DNA of 64,000 nt from Peribolospora baueri (lineage: Eukaryota > Basidiomycota > Peribolosporomycetes > Peribolosporales > Peribolosporaceae). Under the pieces are notes generated by a model. The model saw only the letters and a list, made by a program, of their open reading frames with translations, was not told where the DNA came from and made no database searches. Location: NCBI GenBank assembly GCA_029717555.1, contig JAMDHS010000004.1, positions 62,001-126,000 on the forward strand, given 5' to 3'. Positions 42,287 to 53,473 of the stretch are shown piece by piece (positions within the stretch are counted from its first letter, which is position 1; every line of letters starts with the position of its first letter). A program made the translations under genes and the position numbers.

Positions 42287-45107
42287 ATGGACTCAGCTCA
42301 CGAATATCCTCCCAGTGGCATCTCCGCCACGACCACGCCCACGGACGAGAAGGCGCTTAACCACGCCGACGCCGGTCTGCACAACCTCGGCTATTTGACG
42401 CCCACGACGGACAGGAACGACTCGGAGGGCTACGAAGACGTCGCTGAGGACCTCTGGGACGAGAACCGCGCCCCCCAATTGACCGAGGAGGACAGCGCTC
42501 GTGTCAGGCGAAAGCTCGACATGATCCTCATGCGTGAGCGTCTTCAGACTGTCCTTCTCTCGTCCCACTGCTGACCCGAGGCGACAATCGTCCCCCCCTC
42601 CTCCCAGCCCTCTTCACCACGCTGTACACCTTCCAGTTCCTCGACAAGCAGACGTACAACTTTTCGTCCATCTGGGGACTTCTCGAAGACCTGCACCTCA
42701 ATGCGACCCAGTACGCATGGGGTGGCTCCATCTTCTACTGTGAGAACTTGGCTCGTAGCGATGCTTGCCACGCTCAGTACAGTCTGAAGAGCGACTCCAC
42801 GCCCGCATGCTGACCTCGTCTTTTTCCATCGACACCCTCCTCGGCCTCCGGCCCGTCCACAGGCGGCTTCCTCGTCTCCCAGTTCCTCGTCGGTAGGCTC
42901 GCCCAGCGGTTCCCCATTGCAAAGTTCACCGGCGTGTCCATCCTCTCCTGGAGCGTTATCCTGTGAGTCCGCGCTCAATCACCCCGTTCCGACCGGACCA
43001 AGCGTGTCACACTCACTTCCGTCTCGCCCGTCCGTCCGTCCTTTCGACGATGACACAGCATGTGCCTCGCGGCGACCAAGAACGCCGCGGGCATGTTCGC
43101 GGACCGCTTCTTCCTCGGCGTTGCGGAGGCCGCCATCTCGCCCACCTGCGTGCTCATGACGGGTATGTGGTACACCAAGGCCGAGCAGCCCCTCCGCAGC
43201 TCCATCTGGTTCACTGGCGACGCGATCGGCAACTTCATCGGGTGAGTCTGCGACCATGTCGCGACGTGCGTCTACATACGTTGAGTACGGGGGGTATTCG
43301 GTTTCGCTGAAACGTGTCTTCTCCCATGGCCTTTTTTTCCGTCGTCCATCGTTCGCCGCGTGCTTCACACAGCGGTCTCATCGGTTATGGTATTGGTCAT
43401 ATCGAGCACCCCGCCCTGCCCGTCTGGAAGATCTTCTTCCTTGTGCGTTGAGCCCTCTGCCGCATCGCTGCGCAGCATCCGAGCGTGCGCCGTCCGTCTC
43501 GACTGACCTCACCTCTTTCCTTTCTCATTGCCTCCGTCCCCGTTCCCCGCCCCCTCAGATCTTCGGTGGTGTGACCGTCTTCTTCGCCATCGTCTTCACC
43601 GTCCTCATCCCCGACTCGCCCATGAACGCCAGGTGGCTCACCGCGGACGAGAAGCTCATCGCCCTCGAGCGCATCCGTTCCAACATGACCGGCTTCCAGT
43701 CTGTGTAAGTATCTGCGGACGTCCGGTTAGCGGGTCTCCCCGCCGTCTTGTCTCATGCGAACGCGCTGGAGAGAGCCGCCGCTGATCTATCTGCCCCCTT
43801 TTCCTTGCCTTTGTCCACTACTCGCCTGGCTCGGTCGCCTCGCTCAGCAAGTGGAAGTGGCCTCAGGTCATGGAGGCCATCAAGGATCCCCAAGTCTTGC
43901 TGCTCGTCATCATCGGCCTCTGCAACGCCCTCCCCGCTTCCGGCCCCGGCCAGTTCGGCTCCATCATCGTCAAGGTGAGGTCGTGTCCTTGACTACTCGA
44001 CGTGAATAGGCTGGCTGACGCATGTCCTTCTGTCCTTGGCGGGCCTTCCTTTCGTTCCTAACCGGCCTTAGTCGTTCGGCTTCTCCTCTCTCAACACGAC
44101 CCTCCTTAACTCGCTCCCCTCGGCCGTGATTCAAGTGCTCAGCCTTATCCTCGCTGGATGGTTGGCATCCACCCGACCGAACCTGCGCCTGTGGATCATG
44201 TCCCTCTGCAACATACCCCCCCTTGTCGGCGCCATCTTGCTTTTCACTTTGCCCATTCACAACAAAGCTGGTGGTCTGATTGGGTGCGTCGTCGGTGCCG
44301 TCTCGAGTGACGAGGCTCCAGCGGATCGTATGGTAGCGTCGACTGACCTCGCCCGCGTCTTTGCCTCTTCCCGCTTCGACAGCTACTGGCTCTGCTACTG
44401 CCACACGTGCACGCTCTCCCTCCTTTTCGCGGTCACCCAGGCCAACATCGGTGAGCGGCGTCAGCTTGGTGAACGAACGGGGTCCAGAGGCGAAGGAAGG
44501 CCGGCATGACTGAGGCCCTCTTTTCTTTGAACGATCTCGCGCAGCCGGCTTCACGAAGAAGGCCACCGTGACCGCGTTCCTCTTCATTGCTTGTGAGTGG
44601 CCGTTTGCTTTCGTCTCGTCGCACTCGGGTCTGCGCGCACTGGCATCATCATGCATGACATGGCTCGGGGTAATGGGGTGCTGACCGCTCGCGCATTCCG
44701 CACATCCTTCGTCCGTTTTTGTTTGCCATCCTCGACAGACTCGGTCGGCCAGATCGCCGGCCCTCAGTTCTTCATTCTCAAAGACCACGGGCGTTACGCG
44801 CTCGGCTTCGGCATGATGAGTGAGTGGGATGGAGGAAGAGGGGATTGTTTTGGGGAAAGTAGCTGATCGATCCTTTCCCCCGTCGGCCATTTAATCTCCT
44901 GTAGTGACCTGCTACGCTCTCACCGTCATCTTCCCTATCATCCTGCGCCTGTATTACGTGAACGAGAACAAGCGGAGGGACGCGATGCTGTCGGCTCGCA
45001 CTGGAGGCAGGATATCCGAGGTGGACGTGAAGATGGCCGCGGAGAAGTACCGGTTCAAGGACAAGTCGGACAGGCAGAACGCTCTGTACTTCCGTTACGT
45101 GCTTTGA
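42287..45107 (+). CDS. MFS transporter, anion:cation symporter (allantoate/Dal5-like) family
   Basis: Twelve exons: 42287-42533, 42608-42739, 42863-42962, 43059-43241, 43373-43442, 43559-43704, 43848-43974, 44072-44283, 44383-44450, 44545-44592, 44739-44819, 44905-45107; 538 residues, phases close. The start is in a perfect GCCACCATGG context. The cytosolic N terminus is acidic; twelve membrane spans follow. Family marks: FQFLDKQTYNFSSIWGL, ADRFFLGVAEAAISP, MTGMWYTKAEQPLRSSIW, NEQ-type loop replaced by DSPMNARWLTADEKLIALER, and QANIAGFTKKATVTAF ... SVGQIAGPQFF in the C-terminal half. Fungal relatives carry allantoate, ureidosuccinate, nicotinate and similar carboxylates with protons; the substrate here is not predictable. 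No metabolic neighbour suggests one. Confidence 0.9.
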
Positions 45108-45654
45108 GTGCCCCATGGCTGGCGAGGCGACTCTCTCCTCATGGCTCGCTCATAGATAGGCAAGCCGTCCCGCGCGTCCTTGGCGTCTTCTCAATTTTCT
45201 GTTTCGGCGTTCCGTCTTTCGTCTTCGCTCCCGGCTTCTCCTCACGTCTCATCTCGTTCTTGTCTGCTTGCTTGCTTGCTCTTGGGACTGCCCCCGGCCC
45301 CCCCCTGCCGCTCGCTCCGCCCCTCCTTTCCTGCCTACTCTCGTTTGTCCGTCTTCGCTTCCCGCGCCCCCCCTCCCTCCCCCCCTTTCCCCCCATGGAT
45401 CTTCTGGAACATTCACCTTTATACCAGCCGACCCAGTAGGAGGCGGCCAGTCGGCCCGCCATCCGTCTCGACTCGCCTCGTTCGATCATCGATCGACCGT
45501 CCGCTTGGTCCCCCCCGGCCCCTCCCCCCGACGTGTTCGTGCGTATTGCTGCTCCTTCTACTACATAATTGCTTCGCTTCGTCGGAATCGAGCGGCTTGG
45601 CCCTGCTGCCCCATGATCATGATCGGAGGAGAAGAGTGTAGAGAAAGACAACGA

Positions 45655-45677
45655 GAAGACAAGACAAGACAAGACAA
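45655..45677. repeat. (GACAA)n microsatellite
   Basis: Four to five tandem GACAA units followed by an A-run, in the intergenic region. Confidence 0.75.
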
Positions 45678-46365
45678 AAAAAGAACGTGTTCGACCGCCG
45701 TCCGTCCGTATGTCCGTCCGTCACACGCGTCGGTCGTAGGGTAGGGAAAGACAATCGGCGACTGGCTTACCCGTCCAGCCGGTAGTGCCGAGTCCGATCG
45801 CATCGCGTCCGTCGCAGACCCACCCGCCCTCCATTCAACCAACCACCCATCTATCTATTCATCTTTCCTTCCTAGTTACCTTCCCCTTCCTACTAGATCT
45901 AGTAGATGGACACGACACGTCTCGCGCCCGCGCGTGCCTGCTTGAGCTGGCGGCCGTCCGGTTTTGTTGTGCCGCACTGCTGGCATGGCGCCACAGCGTC
46001 GAGCTTACTCACGTACATACTACATACATACTACTGTACATACACACGTACATAATTACAGGGATAGGTGCGGCGCAGTGTTGCCTATCTAGCTCGGATA
46101 GACGAGACGAGGGTGAGGAACTAGTTAGGGACGCGAGAGATGAGGCTGGCAGGACGAGCGGGTCACATGCGCCGTTGCCGTTGCCGGGCCATGTGCACAG
46201 ACTGGCTCGGCGCGGTTCGGCGGGGTTGGTTGGCCGATGGATGGATGGAAGGAAGGATGGTGTGGAGTGAGTGGAGCGGAAGGAAGGAAGGGCGCGGCAG
46301 CATGTCACTAGGAGGACGAGACGACGATGCGATTGAATGTAAGCGTGGAGGAGCGAGTGGTGGTG

Positions 46366-46395
46366 CATGCTATGCTATGCTATGCTATGCCATGC
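46366..46395. repeat. (ATGCT)n microsatellite
   Basis: About six ATGCT units, the fifth interrupted by one substitution. Confidence 0.8.
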
Positions 46396-47413
46396 TGTGT
46401 TGCGCAGACGGCCTGCGCTTAGTTCACTCGCTTGGGCCAATGACGACGATGAAGACGAGCGTAGGCTAGGGCTAGGCTACGTACGACGCCGCCGGTCCGA
46501 TCCACCCGAGCGACAGCGAACGTCCGAGTGGGCCGACAGGACCGAGCGACGGCGGGCGGGACGAAGGAGGCTTGGCCGGCGGCGAGGGGGACATAGCTGG
46601 CTAGCATAGGGGAGAAGGAAGGCGAAGGGGGGCGAGAAGGGGGGTCTGATTTGAATTGAAGGGACGACGTCGGCGTTGAATGGCCGTAATTCATTTGGCC
46701 ATAACTCATTTTCCGACGCCATTACAAGGTGGCCGCGGCGCCCCTTCATTTCATCACCGCGTGCTCGGCCCGCGCTGGTTAGAGGGTAAAGATAGGGTTA
46801 GCATGCACGCGCTCGCCTGCCTGCCCGCTCTAACCCTCCCTCTCCTCCATGCATTCTCCTCTCCTCCAGGTACATCCCATGCCACCCGTGCATCCGCCCG
46901 TGCTCGTCGTCCGAGCCATGCAGAGCGTGCCGACAGAAGAAGAAGCAGAAGAAGAAGCAGAAGCAGAAGCAGGAACGGCGACGATGACGGCGACGGCGAC
47001 GCGATATCGACCACGTCGACTCACCAACGGCCAACGACCTCCAGCGACGACAAAAGAAATGCGAATGCGCGCCCTCCAGCACGCTCGTACTCTAGCTCGC
47101 TGTGCCCTCCGACAAGTCTCCTCGACTCGCCTTAGGCCCCCTCGTCTCGCATCTCGCCCACCTCTCTCTACCACCAACGCCAGTGTCCCTCCCGCTCGCT
47201 CACCTCGCTCCCTCCCGTTTCGTTCATGCGATGCCGTCCCCCGTGCCGTGCCGTGCCCTGTGCTCGGCCCTATTGCCCTGCCGTGTGCCCGGCCCTGACA
47301 GACCTCTCACCATCTTGTCCTGACCTGGCCTCGTATGAAGAGACGAAAGCAGAAACAGAAACCGGCTCGGCTCGGCACGATAGTAGCACTCAGATGAGAA
47401 CGTACAGGAGTTG

Positions 47414-47435
47414 CGTATCGTATCGTATCGTATCG
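47414..47435. repeat. (GTATC)4 microsatellite
   Basis: Four tandem GTATC units in the leader of the chitin deacetylase gene. It is the reverse complement of the CGATA array 3' of the same gene. Confidence 0.75.
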
Positions 47436-47810
47436 CCTCCCCGTCCTCTCCTGTCTCCTCCCCTCGCCTCTCCCTTCCCTAGCCTCCTCCTCCTCCGTCC
47501 TTGCTCGCCTCGTCCCTCCCCTCCTCTTCGCTCCTCGTCCTCAAAAGCACACACACCCCCACACCTCGTCGCCGCCGACCTCGCCTCCCTCCCTCATCTT
47601 TTCTTTTTCCTTCGCCTTCGCCTTCGCCTTCTTCTTCTTCTCCCCCTCCCACTTGGGAAAGACAGACCCTTCTTGGTCTGGCGGACAAGCGCACCAACGC
47701 TCACCTCTTCTAGCCCTGCTTGCCAGCTTCTTCCCTCCTCAGCGTCCGCGTCGACGTCTCACATCCGACACTCTTTCGCCTCTTTCCTAACTCCCCCTTC
47801 CTCCTCCAAC

Positions 47811-49393
47811 ATGCGCTCCCTCCTCGCCGCCACTCTCCTCCTCTCCGCCCTCGCTCACGCCTTCCCCGCCCCCGCCCCCGCGCCCTCCCCGCTCGCCTAC
47901 GTCCCGCCCGACCCCCACAAGCTCTTCAAGCGTGCTAATGTCACGTATCCGACCGCCTACCAGGTCGCCACCACCCCGCGGCCCGAGTGGCTCGACGCCT
48001 ACAACCAGGCCAAGGCCGCCGGCCTGATCCCTTCCAACGTGCCCGTCTCCACGGCCTCGGCAGACGAGTCGTTGACGTCGTACCCCAACGCCAACATGAC
48101 CGCGGTGTGCAGCTGGACGACGGATAAGTGCTACAACCCAGACGACATCCACACCGCCCCCCCCGGAAAATGGGGCCTAGGCTTCGATGACGGCCCTACC
48201 ACAGCATCGCCAGACTTGTACAACTTTCTTACTCAGAATAATCAGATGGCATCCCACTTTTTTATCGGTTCGAATGTTCTTAGCACCCCGGATGCTTTTC
48301 AAGCTGCTGTGAACTCGGGTCAGCATATGTGCGCTCATACCTGGTGCGTTCCCCCGTCTCTTTCTTTTGGCTTTCTTGGCTGTCTGTTTTTTCTATGCGT
48401 CGTCGTCGTCTATGCGCCTCTCTTGGCTGTCTATGCGTCTGCCGTCGTCTATGCTTCCTGCGCACGTCCCTCACCGCCCCTCTTCTTTTCTTTCGTCCTC
48501 GCAGGAGTCACCCACCGCTGATCACGAGTCTCCCCGATACCACCGTCGTCGCTGAACTCGGATGGTCCATGCAGAGCGAGTCCCGCCTTTCCTCTTTCCG
48601 CCTCGCGTCCTTTGCGCTCTGACACGCCGTTCCCCTCCTACCTCTCAGTCATATACGATCAGGCAGGAGGCCGCGTCGTCAAGTACTGGCGCCCCCCGCA
48701 AGGCGACGTCGACAACCGCGTCCGCGCCATCGCCAAGTACGGTGAGCCGAGTCGCATCCTTCTTTTTCCTTGCACATCGTCCCTTCTGCTCGCGAGCCGC
48801 TCGCTGACGCGCCTCCATTTCTCCTCGCAGTCTTCGGCATGCGGACCATCATGTGGAGCGCCGACGCCGACGACTGGTGTCTCCAAATGGGCTCTGGCTC
48901 GTCCTGCAAGCCTCCCGACCCGGGCGCCTCTTATCAGAGCGTCGTCAACACCATGGAGGGCTTCCTCAATAATACCAACAAGACCGACGGCTTGATCATC
49001 TTGGAGCACGAGCTCACCGATCAATCCGTCAATGTCTTCAAGACGATCTACCCCATCGGCAAGGCCAACGGCTGGATACCCCAAGCGATCGTAGATCTCT
49101 ACGGTCTGCCCTGGTATCAGAACGCTGTCGATAGCAAAGACTCGTCCATCCAGAGCCGCTCCGACATTGTCTATGTCTCCACCGCCACCGGCAACGCGCC
49201 CACCTCGACCCCGATCCCGTCGTCGTCGGCCTCAGCCACCGCTCCCGTCGGCACCGCTGCTGCAGCCTCGGCCAGCTCGTCCGCGCACAAGAATTCCGGC
49301 GCGCCCCCCACCAAGGCGCTGGCGTCCACCAAAGCCGCCGTCGTCGCCGGGCCTCTCTTTGCCCTCCTCGCCACCTCGCTCCTATTGGCTTGA
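47811..49393 (+). CDS. GPI-anchored chitin deacetylase (carbohydrate esterase 4)
   Basis: Four exons: 47811-48343, 48505-48575, 48649-48741, 48831-49393; 419 residues, phases close. Signal peptide at 1-18. The NodB domain spans about 130-330: motif 1 [10 protein letters not shown] (catalytic base and metal Asp), motif 2 HTWSHP (metal His), motif 3 [16 protein letters not shown], then MWSADADDW and [11 protein letters not shown]. The C terminus is Ser/Ala-rich with a hydrophobic tail ([17 protein letters not shown]) for GPI attachment. It removes acetyl groups from wall chitin to give chitosan, and presumably acts at the plasma membrane or wall. Exon 2 ends at a GC donor (CAGA/GCGAGT) rather than GT; no GT donor nearby keeps frame. 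In motif 3 the residue after RPP is Gln instead of the usual aromatic. Confidence 0.93.
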
Positions 49394-50730
49394 GTCGAGT
49401 AGCGTTCGGGTTTCCACCGTTCGCCTTTCCCTTTGTCCGCCTTGTCGCCTTTCCTTCGTTTTCGACCTCCCCTAACCCTTACGCGTGTCTTTGTCCAACG
49501 TCCGTTCACGACCCCCACACGTACCGTACTATTCATATATACCCCCAGCTCTCCCTACCCCTTCTTGCCCGCGCCCGTCCTTGTTCCTTTCATAACAGAC
49601 GCCTTATTTCGCAGCGGGCGTTTCCATTCGTAAGAAACGGACACTATGGAATCTTTTCGCATGGACTTTTTTTTCTTTCTTTTTCTTTTGACCTCTCCGT
49701 TTCGCCCCTCTACCGCTCGCGCTATCATCTTTTGCACTCGCACCACACCTTTCCCGGCAGCCCGCTCGTTCGTCCTGCTGCCTGACGACCGTAGTTTTGT
49801 TCTTTTTCGCCTCGCCTCGGTCTCCCGTATCGTATCGTAGTCGTCTTGCCCCCCAGTCACCCGACCCGGCCAGGAATGAACAAACGGTATTGATTTTTTT
49901 TTTGCTTCTTTTTCGGGGCTCGTTGACTCTGGACGATGCGGAGCGAAGCGGACACGGTCGTGTGAAAGTAATGTCGTGAGCGTGAGGCCGACGGTCTGGG
50001 TTGCGTCGACCGACGCGATACGATACGATACGATACGATACGATACGATACTGTGCCTAGATCGAATTTGCCGCCTCTCTCTTTTCTTTTTTTTATTTCT
50101 TTTTCGGTCGCCCGGGACTTTCCTCGCGTGGGACGTGCGTGCGCACGATCGTGGGTCCGCGGAGATAAATGACTGCACAGAGATAAGGGACGAGCAGAAA
50201 AATTTTCTTCTTCTTCGGCGCGGCGCGTCCGATGGTCGGGCGACCGACCGAACGCGGTTGAGGCGAAAGATAGAGAGGGAGGGAGAGAGGAGAGAGATAG
50301 CTGGATTGGACGCCGTCGTCCCCGTCCTTGTCGCTCGCTCCCACCTCGTCAGCTGGCCAGCAGTGTGGAGTGGAAGGGCGGAGGAGAAGAAGAGGTCAGG
50401 AACGAGCGAGCGTCTTCTTTCGTCAAAGCCCTCCCTCTGAGACAACCACCACAGACAGGCACGCTCGTCCGACACCACTGCGCTGACACCGAGAGCGGAG
50501 GTACATATAGAAAATAGGACCGTCGTCGGATCTCTCGCTTCCCTCTGACTCTTCTTTTTCATACCCCTCCTTCCCCATCCTTTTCCTTCCCCTCCCTCCT
50601 TTCCCTCCCTCTCCTTTCCCTTCCCTCCCTCTCGAGAGTCCCTCTCTCTCGATTGGCGCGCGCGCCCTCGTGTGACCGACCACCCCCCCTCGCACCCGTC
50701 CTTTCTTCCTTTCGCCTCCCCCTTCCCACC
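49394..50730. promoter_or_regulatory. Intergenic, chitin deacetylase to permease, with CGATA array
   Basis: 1.34 kb. The 3' UTR side is T-rich. Two TATCG units lie near 49827-49838 and a seven-unit CGATA array at 50016-50050. The last 200 bp are CT-rich promoter/leader of the permease gene. Confidence 0.45.
50016..50050. repeat. (CGATA)7 microsatellite
   Basis: Seven perfect tandem CGATA units, opposite in orientation to the TATCG units upstream of and just after the chitin deacetylase gene. Confidence 0.85.
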
Positions 50731-53134
50731 ATGCTATCTAACCGCCCCGACGCAGGATCGGTCTCCGAGGAGGAGAAAAAGCTGGCCCACGCCTACCCCT
50801 CGGGCGACGCCGTGCCGGTGACCGTCAGCGATGCCGATGCCGACACCGAGCTGGGCGCGGACAGCGCCGAGGCGATCAAAATCGGAGGCACCCTCTCGCG
50901 CCGCCTGCCCGCGCCTCTGGAGAAGACGGTGCGCTTGCTGAACCGGCTCGGCGTCGAGAGCAGAGGCATCGAACGCGTCACCGACGAGGACAGAGACCCG
51001 AAGATGCGCAAGCGACTCTGGCAGACTGGCGAGGTTTGGCTGGCGGCCAACTGCGTCGTGCCCACGTTCGGCATCGGCATCCTCGGTCCCAGCCTCTTCT
51101 ACATGGGCCTCGGAGATTCGATCGCGACGATCATCTTCTTCAACCTCTTCTCCGCTATCATCCCCGCCGCCGCCGCCACTTTTGGCCCCAAGCTCGGCTT
51201 GCGACAGATGACCTCGGCGAGGTACTCGTGGGGATGGTGGGGCGCCAAGATTGTCGCCTTGCTCAACTGCATCGCCTGCGTCGGCTGGTCGTCCGTCAAC
51301 ACCATCGCCGGCGCTCAGACGCTCAGGGTCGTCGCCGATGAGAGGATCAGTCACGCCGTCGGAGTCGTCGTCCTCGCAGGCGCCACCCTCATCGTCGGCT
51401 TTTTGGGTTATCGATACGTCCATGTGCGTCCCTCCTCCTCGCTTTTCTGATTGTCCTTTTTCCTCCGTCGTTGACCCTCCCCTGTTTCCTTTCCAACCCA
51501 CCCCCATCTCGCAGATCTACGAACGCTACTCCTGGATCCCCACCTTTATCGCCTTCATCATCATGCTCGGCATCGGCGCCAAGCACTTTGACGCCACTCC
51601 CATGCCCACCGGACGCGTCGAGGCTGCCAACGTGCTCTCCTTCGGGGCCACCATCTTTGGCTTCTGCGTCGGTTGGGTCAGCTTGGCGAGCGACTATAAC
51701 ACCGTGAGTCGCGCCCGCGCCCGTCGTCGTGGTGTTTTCCTCCCAATTCTGACCGCCAACCGGTCCCCCGCCCCCCCCACCCCCCCCCGTCTCGTCTTCT
51801 CCAGTATTTCCCCTCCGACATTCCCAGCTGGAAGATCTTTTCCTGGACGTGGGTTGGCATCGTCATCCCCCTCATCCTCATCCAGATGGTGAGTCGCGCC
51901 TGCTCTTTAACGGCTTCCACGCCCGTCCAGTAGCTCATCGTCGACGCTTGCCCCTTGTCGCCGCTGCCGCCGCCGCCGCCGCTTCTCAGCTCGGTGCAGC
52001 CGTCATGTGCGGCGCCAACAGCTACCAGCCTTGGGGCGACGCCTACAGCGCCGAGGAACTCGGCGGCCTCATGGGAGCCGTCCTCGCTCCTCTCGGCGGC
52101 TTTGGAAAGTTTTTGCTCGTCGTGTTCACCCTGAGGTGAGTCTTTTTCGCCGCCGTTCCCACTTCGCTGCTCTCCGGTCGAGTTCGGCGGCTCGATGGAC
52201 GACCAAACCGATGCGAGCTGTTTCTTTCTTCGCTTGTCCCCTCGCTCGCCTTCCGCACAGCATCGTCGCCAACAACATCGTCAACGTTTACTCCTTCCCT
52301 TTGAGTCTCATGGTCATTTCCCAATACCTCATCTATATCCCCCAATTCCGTGCGTGTACCCTCCCTCTCCTCTTCGCCCGTCTCCTAAGGTTCGCTCTCT
52401 TTCTGGCAGGCAAACCGGAGCTGACGTCTCCATCCGACTCTCTCTTTGACCGCGCCTTCCTCGTCGACGGCACACAGTATACGCCATCCTCATCACCGGC
52501 ATCTACATCCCCATCGCCATCGTCGGCGCCACGCACTTCTCCAACTCGCTCGAAAACTTTATGAACGTCGTAAGTACACCCTCCCGGCCGGCCGGCCGGC
52601 CGTCTTCGCATCCCGCCCCCGTTCGCACGCTTCTAAGCCAGTTTTGTTTACTTTTCTTTTATAACCGTTGTCCCCTCTCTTCCAGCTCGGATACTGGCTC
52701 GCGATTTTCTCCACCGTAGTCTTCGAAGAGCACATCATCTTCCGCAGGAGCAACTGGTCCAACTACGACGCCGCGCAATGGAACTCTCCCAAGGGCGTGC
52801 CCGTCGGCCTCGCCGCCGCGGCGTCCTTCTGTTTCGGCGTCGTCGGAGCCGTCGTCGGTATGGCCCAGTCGTGGTGGGTCGGGCCGTTGGCGTACTATAT
52901 CAGCGCGCCGTACGGAGGTGACATTGGATTCATTCTCGCCGCAGTGAGTTCCCCCCTCCTCCATTTTTTCTTTCTCCTTCGTTCGCCGTCGTTCGGGGCC
53001 GGCCGATCAAGGCGCGATGCGACGACCTTTTGGGCGCTAATCCCTTGTCACCCTTCCTTCTCGCATCGCAGTGTTTCACCGGCGTCACCTTCCCCATCTT
53101 CCGGTATCTAGAGGTAAAGTACTTGGGCCGGTAG
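50731..53134 (+). CDS. NCS1 purine-cytosine permease (Fcy2-like)
   Basis: Eight exons: 50731-51423, 51515-51703, 51805-51888, 51990-52135, 52261-52349, 52478-52569, 52686-52943, 53072-53134; 537 residues, phases close. After an acidic cytosolic N terminus, ESRGIERVTDEDR and the first-span block WLAANCVVPTFGIGILGP are typical of the fungal cytosine/purine branch. Later marks: FGPKLGLRQMTSARYSWGWW, VGWSSVNTIAGAQ, SLASDYNTYFPSDIPSWKIF, LSIVANNIVNVYSFPLS, LENFMNVLGYWLAIF and FEEHIIFRR. About twelve membrane spans. Relatives import cytosine, adenine, guanine or hypoxanthine with protons, and often govern flucytosine entry; the substrate is inferred from family only. Confidence 0.92.
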
Positions 53135-53473
53135 GAAACGCCCCTTGTCGAGCGGATCAAATACGGATGGATTTCGAAACTCTTTCTAGATCGATACATT
53201 CGTCTTGGGCCCTCGTTTTTCTCTCCCTCCTTCCTTTTCATTTCATTCACCATGTTTCTCTCACACGCACGGATACTATATTTATATATCGTTGTCAACG
53301 CTCCGTTCGTCTCTTGTCTGGCGTGCTTGTCTCGTTGCGTCTGTCTCCATGAGGCACCTCCACCCGGTCTGGAAAACCTCCACTTGCCCGCTCGCTAGGA
53401 CGAAGGGAGGAACCGAGCTCTCGTTCTCGTTCTCTCAAGGCGCACCGCACCGCACCCGCACCGCGTCTTACTC
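53135..53473. other. Intergenic between convergent genes
   Basis: 339 bp between the stops of the permease gene (plus) and the SQS1-like gene (minus). Contains a short AT-rich stretch (TATATTTATATAT near 53277-53290) that may serve 3'-end formation. Confidence 0.4.

Larger units (their letters stand above)
45108..47810. promoter_or_regulatory. Long CT-rich intergenic region upstream of chitin deacetylase
   Basis: 2.7 kb without a supported gene. Dense pyrimidine tracts alternate with microsatellites: (GACAA)n near 45655-45677, (ATGCT)n at 46366-46395 and (GTATC)4 at 47414-47435. The final 400 bp before the ATG are almost pure CT, as at other strongly expressed basidiomycete genes. Confidence 0.45.

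Noticed and set aside
45180-45745. Overlapping open frames on plus after the MFS gene
   Set aside because: Composition is Ser/Pro/Arg/Leu from CT-rich DNA; looks like untranslated leader or intergenic sequence.
46780-46800. GGGTTAG-like strings suggesting telomere repeats
   Set aside because: Only isolated copies, not tandem, and the region is flanked by ordinary genes.
42287-53134. Idea that the MFS transporter, chitin deacetylase and purine permease form a functional cluster
   Set aside because: They share orientation but have long separate intergenic regions and no common pathway; no biosynthetic enzyme is present.
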